This document shows, one piece after another, positions 36,572 to 40,554 of a stretch of 40,554 nucleotides of DNA. The translations under genes were made by a program, and so were the position numbers. Source of the DNA: Streptococcus mitis subsp. hohhotensis (lineage in GTDB: Bacteria; Bacillota; Bacilli; Lactobacillales; Streptococcaceae). Location: the NCBI RefSeq assembly GCF_020089495.2, contig NZ_JAIRCA020000020.1:1-40554 (forward strand), read 5' to 3'. Positions within the stretch are counted from its first letter, which is position 1, and the number at the start of each line of letters is the position of its first letter. Below the pieces are notes generated by a model. The model was not told the DNA's origin, did no database searches, and was given only the letters and a program-made list of their open reading frames with translations.

Positions 36572-37669
36572 CTACTTTCTCTCCTTATAAGGTAGTCGAA
36601 CCTGCACTTCTGTCGGTTGTTTCTGACTAATTACCTTTACTTCTCCCGAAAATGGAAGAACACGATCTCGAACTGTATGTAGGTCGTCCCCCTTTATAGA
36701 AGTAAAGCCACAGCCATCATCTCTCACTGTTAGAATGAGTTCTTTCTCTGTCCGTTCTAATTTCAAGTAGACTTTAGACGCTTTAGCATGTTTGATGATA
36801 TTGGTTACTAACTCAAGCAAAATCATGGAAGCCGTTGACTCCAATTCCTGAGTTAAGCTAGCTGTATCTAGTTGATTAGCTATTTCCACCTCAATTCCAG
36901 CAATTTCTAACATCTTTTTCACAGTCTCTAGTTCGGATGTCAAAGTTCTAGACTTAAGATTTTCCACAATGGTTCGCACTTCACGCATTGATTCTTTGCT
37001 AATTTGCTGTATTTCTCTTAATTCCTTTTCCACCTGTGGATAAGCCTGTATTTGAAATAACTGCAAGGCTAGATCAGTTTTAACACTAATCATAGCAAAG
37101 GTATGCCCCAGACTATCATGCAAATCTTGACCGATACGACTGCGTTCATTTTCAGCAAGCAATAGATTTATCTGGGCATTTTGCTTAGCCTGAGCTTCTT
37201 TCAAATCCTCCACAATCCGAATCCGAACCAAGCCAAAAGTCATTAAATCGACAAAAGCAAGAATTCCAAGCAGATAGACTAGAAACTCAACTTCGATTCT
37301 CTGAAAAATCAAAAGTCTCCCCACAACAAGGACTTGAGCAAGGAGAAATGTCCAGACATGTAAAGACTTTAAACTACGTACGCCAAAATGATAAATTAAG
37401 AGATTGGAAAGAAAAAAGAAAAACCAGATATAATTCACAGCAACAAAGGCGGTATTCCCAGCTACATAGACCAGCATGATCCCCCAGAAAAGCCAAGATA
37501 GGCGCTGGTTCTTAGTTATTAAAACACCCAAATACGTCACTACAAATAGAATATCAACCAATAAATGCCAGACAGCAAGCTCCCCAATCACTACAGGTAG
37601 GATGGGGAAAAGCATAAAAATCAAACTGGCCCAAAACATATAATGTATGCTTTTCAGTCTTTCAAGCAT
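36572..37669 (-). CDS. Sensor histidine kinase, HisKA_3 type (TCS11 type)
   Basis: 365 aa. About five N-terminal membrane segments span residues 10-150 with no large outer domain, so it senses within the membrane, like DesK or LiaS kinases. A coiled linker leads to RSRIGQDLHDSLGHTFAMIS with phosphohistidine H184, then the HATPase domain with the N-box LELVTNIIKHAKAS and VRDDGCGF. Its ATG overlaps the permease stop by one base (TAATG). Confidence 0.93.
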   Translation of the reverse strand: MLERLKSIHYMFWASLIFMLFPILPVVIGELAVWHLLVDILFVVTYLGVLITKNQRLSWLFWGIMLVYVAGNTAFVAVNYIWFFFFLSNLLIYHFGVRSLKSLHVWTFLLAQVLVVGRLLIFQRIEVEFLVYLLGILAFVDLMTFGLVRIRIVEDLKEAQAKQNAQINLLLAENERSRIGQDLHDSLGHTFAMISVKTDLALQLFQIQAYPQVEKELREIQQISKESMREVRTIVENLKSRTLTSELETVKKMLEIAGIEVEIANQLDTASLTQELESTASMILLELVTNIIKHAKASKVYLKLERTEKELILTVRDDGCGFTSIKGDDLHTVRDRVLPFSGEVKVISQKQPTEVQVRLPYKERK

Positions 37670-38406
37670 TAAGCATTCTCCTTATGACCTTGAAGGTAAA
37701 TGGTCAAACCAAACAAAACTGCTGAAAAAACAAGTAGATAAACTGTGGCTGATAGATTGATGCTACCCTCGTTTAAGAAGGTCTTGAGCAACTCCATCAA
37801 CTGATATGTTGGAAGACACTTACCTACTACTTGCATCCAGTCTGGAAATAAAGAGATGGGCATCCAGAGTCCACCTAAAACAGCCAAGCCTAGATAGAGA
37901 AGATTACCCACGACAGACATCAGCTGACTAGAAGGCAAGAGTGTCAAGGTCAAGCCAAGCGCTACAAAAGCTACACTTCCTACTATCAGAAAGAACGCAG
38001 CCCCAATCCAGCTTCCTAGAGGCATATCCACACCTCTGACCAAGTGCCCAACTGAGAAAACAACCAGGATTGAGACCAAATAATCAACCATCATACTAGT
38101 TATCTTTGATAGATAATATTCTACCATATTTACTGGAGTATGGCGTAATGTTTTCTGCCAGTTGTTGATTTTATCGGTATGTAAAACAGCTGGGAATGAA
38201 AACATAGCTGTCGACATCATGGAAAAGGCTGTCATGGAGATGAGGTAATCACGCATAAAATTAGCTGGTCCACCAGGTGTGTCCTGGTACATGCCTGAAA
38301 AGAATAAATAGAATGCTGTCGGCATCCCTACGGATAATAGATAATAGACTAATTGTCGTTTGGTCAATAGAAATTCTATCTTGTTTAGTGCGGTCCATCG
38401 TTTCAT
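37669..38406 (-). CDS. ABC transporter permease (ABC-2 type)
   Basis: 245 aa with six membrane segments (for example LVYYLLSVGMPTAFYLFFSG, VSILVVFSVGHLV, FLIVGSVAFVALGLTLTL, LLYLGLAVLGGLWMPISLFP). The GGLWMPISLFP segment near the C-terminus is typical of ABC-2 exporters. The start at ATG 38406 follows AAGGGAG and lies one base after the ATPase stop; the longer frame to 38472 lies inside the ATPase gene. With the ATPase it forms an exporter whose substrate may be a peptide, lipid or antibiotic. Confidence 0.88.
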   Translation of the reverse strand: MKRWTALNKIEFLLTKRQLVYYLLSVGMPTAFYLFFSGMYQDTPGGPANFMRDYLISMTAFSMMSTAMFSFPAVLHTDKINNWQKTLRHTPVNMVEYYLSKITSMMVDYLVSILVVFSVGHLVRGVDMPLGSWIGAAFFLIVGSVAFVALGLTLTLLPSSQLMSVVGNLLYLGLAVLGGLWMPISLFPDWMQVVGKCLPTYQLMELLKTFLNEGSINLSATVYLLVFSAVLFGLTIYLQGHKENA

Positions 38407-38407
38407 C

Positions 38408-39292
38408 TTAGTCATCTCCCTTTTGTGTTTCTTCAAAGATTGTATCCAGTAAGCTACGATTATTGACTTCAATTTCTTGAATCCTACATCCTGCTTGCAC
38501 TAACAGTTCCCAAAAAGCATCTGCTTCGCGTGTGACTACTTGTAGAGCATCCTGTTTTTGTGACCAGTTTTCAACCAAGTCTGATTGTTCGACAACTTCC
38601 TTATATGCTAGAGGAAGGATAAAGTGCTTTTCAATCTCCTCACTGCGCATGGCTAGAGGTGTTGTATCGCGAATCAACTCTCCCTTATTCAAGACCAAGA
38701 TTCGATCCGCTGTATGCTCTACCTCTTCGATATAATGGGACGAATAGAGGATGGTTACTCCCTGAGCTTTTAACTCCTGAACAATTTCCCAAAAGCGTTG
38801 CCGAGTTGAAGTATCCATGGCAGCAGTTGGTTCATCTAAAAAGACAAGCTTTGGTCGCCCAATCAAGGTCAAGACAAAAGAGAAGAGACGCTTTTGTCCG
38901 CCTGACAATTTTTCTGCAAATTGCTCTTTCTGTTGCTGGTCAAACTGCAATAGTTGATCAATTTCTTGTCTGCTCAAAGGGTTTGGATAAATACTTTGAA
39001 AGAAAGCAATCAACTCTTTTACCTTTAGTTTCTGAACGATTACATTCTCTTGAGGGAGATAGGATCTAGTGTAGTCTAACTTAGAGCTCGTCACTGGCAA
39101 GCCTTGGATGGATACTTGACCGCTTGTGACCAGTTTATCTCCAAGCAGACAGTCCAAGAGTGTGGTCTTCCCAGCACCATTGGGCCCAATCAAGGCGACG
39201 CATTCACCTTCAGCTACCTCAAAGGAAATATCCTTCAAAATAGCCTTGCCCTTGATGTTTTTATTTAGGCTTTCTACCTTAATCATGTTCAT
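38408..39292 (-). CDS. ABC transporter ATP-binding protein
   Basis: 294 aa. Walker A GPNGAGKTTLLD (about 37-48), Q-loop in SYLPQENVIV, signature LSGGQKRLFSF, Walker B LVFLDEPTAAMD, switch histidine SSHYIEE. A C-terminal extension of about 80 residues is typical of antibiotic/lantibiotic exporter ATPases. AAAGGAG precedes ATG 39292, whose first codons overlap the 3' end of the small membrane gene by 14 bases. Confidence 0.93.
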   Translation of the reverse strand: MNMIKVESLNKNIKGKAILKDISFEVAEGECVALIGPNGAGKTTLLDCLLGDKLVTSGQVSIQGLPVTSSKLDYTRSYLPQENVIVQKLKVKELIAFFQSIYPNPLSRQEIDQLLQFDQQQKEQFAEKLSGGQKRLFSFVLTLIGRPKLVFLDEPTAAMDTSTRQRFWEIVQELKAQGVTILYSSHYIEEVEHTADRILVLNKGELIRDTTPLAMRSEEIEKHFILPLAYKEVVEQSDLVENWSQKQDALQVVTREADAFWELLVQAGCRIQEIEVNNRSLLDTIFEETQKGDD

Positions 39293-39473
39293 GATATTCT
39301 CCTTTTAGCCACTCCTCTCCCATAGGAAAGGCGATAAAAATCATAAATCCTAGTCCCCAGACACCACGGATGAATTGGTGAAGGAAGGCTTGATCAAACC
39401 AACCTGTAAACATTTCTACCAACCATACCACTAGTGATAGTCCAATAAAAAGATAGAGAAACGCTTTTTTCAT
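39279..39473 (-). CDS. Small two-span membrane protein, ABC/TCS operon
   Basis: 64 aa with two hydrophobic helices (AFLYLFIGLSLVVWLVEMF and RGVWGLGFMIFIAFPMG) and a charged tail EYHEHD. Start overlaps the preceding gene by four bases (ATGA), stop overlaps the ATPase gene. Tight coupling suggests an accessory part of the exporter or sensor. No family recognised. Confidence 0.75.
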   Translation of the reverse strand: MKKAFLYLFIGLSLVVWLVEMFTGWFDQAFLHQFIRGVWGLGFMIFIAFPMGEEWLKGEYHEHD

Positions 39474-39661
39474 TTTTCAAACTCCTTTTTCACATCTGAG
39501 ACTAATTTCAAACCTTCTATGATAAGCCAAGACATCATTCCAAAGCCAGCAAAAAGCTCCCAAGGAAAATGGTAGAAATCCTCATCCAATCCCGAAAACA
39601 TGAGATAGGTCATAACTCCTGCTGCTACTAAACTCACTGCGATAATCATTTTATTTCTCAT
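39470..39661 (-). CDS. Small two-span membrane protein, first gene of the ABC/TCS operon
   Basis: 63 aa, two hydrophobic stretches (MIIAVSLVAAGVMTYLMFSG; WELFAGFGMMSWLIIEGL) with an acidic loop LDEDFYHFP between. GGAGG eight bases ahead of 39661 chooses this start; the frame extends to 39688, but those codons contain the ribosome site and begin at the -10. Its layout resembles the second small gene, perhaps an old duplication. Confidence 0.7.
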   Translation of the reverse strand: MRNKMIIAVSLVAAGVMTYLMFSGLDEDFYHFPWELFAGFGMMSWLIIEGLKLVSDVKKEFEK

Positions 39662-39687
39662 CTCTTCTTCCTCCATTTCATACTTCA

Positions 39688-39693
39688 ATTATA
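39688..39693 (-). promoter_or_regulatory. ABC/TCS operon promoter (-10)
   Basis: TATAAT on the minus strand with no consensus -35 (TAGCTC at 17 bp), as expected for a promoter needing an activator. Confidence 0.55.
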
Positions 39694-39737
39694 GCCCTTT
39701 GAAGTTAGCGGAGCTAGATGCTTCTGTCACTAGGAAA

Positions 39738-39753
39738 TATGACAAATGTCATA
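39738..39753. promoter_or_regulatory. 16-bp palindrome, candidate response-regulator site
   Basis: TATGACAAATGTCATA, perfect 7-bp arms around AA, centred about 64 bases upstream of the expected transcript start of the ABC/TCS operon. A further TGTCA half lies at 39725-39729. Position and symmetry suit a dimeric NarL-family regulator. Confidence 0.55.
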
Positions 39754-39864
39754 AAAGATTCTGTTCAAAACAAGCAAGATACACTATACAATAAAACACA
39801 AGTAGAAGAATCTAAAGCAGCTTCCTCAAAAGAAATATCAAACCCAATTCACACTATAATGTAA
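39739..39864 (+). CDS. Possible 41-aa ORF, doubtful
   Basis: From an ATG inside the palindrome to TAA: MTNVIKDSVQNKQDTLYNKT and onward through VEESKAASSKEI to IHTIM, hydrophilic and lysine-rich with protein-like codon use. AGGA lies only three bases before the ATG and no promoter is evident. It could be a remnant of a longer gene or chance. No other gene is seen in 39662-40007, which is otherwise AT-rich spacer. Confidence 0.2.
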   Translation: MTNVIKDSVQNKQDTLYNKTQVEESKAASSKEISNPIHTIM

Positions 39865-40007
39865 ACTAATACTTACCTAAACTCGTAATAGAAGCAATTT
39901 TTATAACATTGAAACATATATTATAGGTTCAACAAAAACTCTTCTATTGCTTTATTAAGAATTAATAAGAGTTATAAAATCTATAAAATTTCAATGTGTA
40001 TAATTAA

Positions 40008-40244
40008 CTACCGTATTATTAAACAAGGTAGGAAACAAAAAGTATACGCTGATTTTAAAGGAATTTTAGACGATTCTTGAAAGTCATATTTCTTCATTTG
40101 ACTTCCACAGTTAGGACACAATGGAGGCTCATAATCCAGTTTGGCAATGATTTCCTTGTGTGTATCCTTATTGATGATGTCTAGAATTTTGATGTTTGAG
40201 TCTTTGATATCGAGTTGTTTTGTGATAAAACGTAATTGTTCCAT
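40008..40244 (-). pseudogene. Truncated ISL3-family (IS1167-like) transposase
   Basis: 78 codons. The first ~62 residues (MEQLRFITKQLDIKD, ILDIINKDTHKEIIAKLDYE, CPNCGSQMKKYDFQ) match the start of IS1167-type transposases, including the zinc-finger CPNCG. After SKIP the sequence departs from the family (LKSAYTFCFLPCL) and stops, so everything behind the zinc-finger region, including the catalytic domain, is lost. The start is the ATG at 40244; ten upstream in-frame codons are probably not used. Confidence 0.8.
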
Positions 40245-40355
40245 ATGAATCTTTCTAATGAGTTGTTTTGTCACTTTTCATTATAGGTCATATGGGACTT
40301 TTTTTCTACACAAAAATAGGCTCCATAATATCCCCACTACAAATATTATAGAGCC
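40008..40355 (-). mobile_element. IS1167-like remnant, left end only
   Basis: The left end is present: 40319-40355 reads GGCTCCATAATAT...ATATTATAGAGCC, an ISL3-type terminus that is itself a 13-bp stem with one mismatch. The transposase start follows at the normal distance. No right end is found in 39690-40010. The deletion boundary lies near 40058. Confidence 0.75.
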
Positions 40356-40356
40356 A

Positions 40357-40387
40357 AAAAAAGAGAGAAGCAAACTGATTCTCTCTT
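40357..40387 (-). terminator. Terminator-like hairpin beside the IS end
   Basis: AAGAGAGAA (40361-40369) pairs with TTCTCTCTT (40379-40387); the minus strand continues with TTTTTTGG into the IS end. It may insulate the IS from tRNA transcription. Confidence 0.7.
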
Positions 40388-40410
40388 AATGTATATAATA
40401 TCTAGTTAAA

Positions 40411-40436
40411 ATAAAAAAAGATACGTTTACGTATCT
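40411..40436 (-). terminator. tRNA-Pro terminator
   Basis: AGATACG-TAAA-CGTATCT followed by TTTTTTATTTT on the minus strand, ten bases after the tRNA 3' end. Confidence 0.88.
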
Positions 40437-40446
40437 CTGTAATAAA

Positions 40447-40520
40447 TCGGGAAGACAGGATTCGAACCTGCGACACCTTGGTCCCAAACCAAGTACTCTA
40501 CCAAGCTGAGCTACTTCCCG
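40447..40520 (-). tRNA. tRNA-Pro (UGG)
   Basis: A 74-nt gene. The acceptor CGGGAAG/CTTCCCG pairs fully; the anticodon arm CTTGG-TTTGGGA-CCAAG gives UGG; the T arm contains GGTTCGAATCC. Discriminator A; CCA is not encoded. It is the last gene of a tRNA run coming from the right, ended by the hairpin above. Confidence 0.96.
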
Positions 40521-40535
40521 AGTTAAATAGAAAAA

Positions 40536-40554
40536 TGCACCCTAGAGGAGTCGA
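40536..40554 (-). tRNA. 3' end of a tRNA, probably tRNA-Arg
   Basis: The last 19 bases read (minus strand) TCGACTCCTCTAGGGTGCA, a T-arm half plus the acceptor 3' strand AGGGTGC-A. This fits the tRNA-Arg that precedes tRNA-Pro in streptococcal tRNA clusters. Cut by the window edge; identity rests on the acceptor and gene order. Confidence 0.65.

Overview
The window is chromosomal DNA of a mitis-group Streptococcus (S. mitis, S. pneumoniae or S. pseudopneumoniae type). The grounds are three BOX repeats, the Sul-type folate operon (folP, folC, folE and a folB-folK fusion), TCS11-like two-component genes, an IS1167-like remnant, and housekeeping proteins with the lengths and sequences expected for this group. 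The species cannot be fixed from this window alone.

Layout. (1) 1-6.3 kb: AlaT aminotransferase, a small membrane protein, a universal stress protein, a HAD/MazG-like fusion divergent from L-asparaginase, and the carbon regulator CcpA. (2) 6.4-11.4 kb: a DUF960 protein, the folate operon and a CPBP protease. (3) 11.5-22.3 kb: purine permease, HAD phosphatase, Zn alcohol dehydrogenase, the ManLMN mannose PTS, PepC, an RsuA-type pseudouridine synthase, a GlsB-like protein, PepS and an unlisted 50-aa membrane protein. (4) 22.3-27.7 kb: an AT-rich accessory island with a DinJ/YafQ toxin-antitoxin pair, a WYL-regulator + DUF262 + DUF262-DUF1524 operon that looks like a GmrSD/SspE-related defence locus, and an unusual protein resembling a degenerate DnaA-type AAA+ domain. 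(5) 27.8-35.8 kb: polC, fusA, rpsG and rpsL, with a structured rpsG-fusA spacer. (6) 35.9-39.8 kb: a six-gene operon of two small membrane proteins, an ABC ATPase and permease, a histidine kinase and a response regulator (TCS11 type). (7) 39.8-40.55 kb: an IS remnant, tRNA-Pro and the 3' end of a probable tRNA-Arg.

How it fits together. CcpA probably acts on the man operon, which has a cre-like site inside its promoter. The adhP promoter carries a near-perfect Rex-type operator whose 6-bp spacer is the -10 box, so NADH/NAD state probably gates it. The ABC/TCS operon has a perfect palindrome at about -64, a plausible autoregulatory site. From memory of S. pneumoniae TIGR4, ccpA and the TCS11 response regulator are neighbours there, while the DUF960-to-rpsL block lies on the opposite replichore. 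The ~30-kb block between them here would therefore be an origin-symmetric rearrangement.

The best candidates for something undescribed are the WYL/DUF262/DUF262-DUF1524 operon, the DnaA-like pseudo-ATPase directly behind polC, and two look-alike RNA hairpins between rpsG and fusA.
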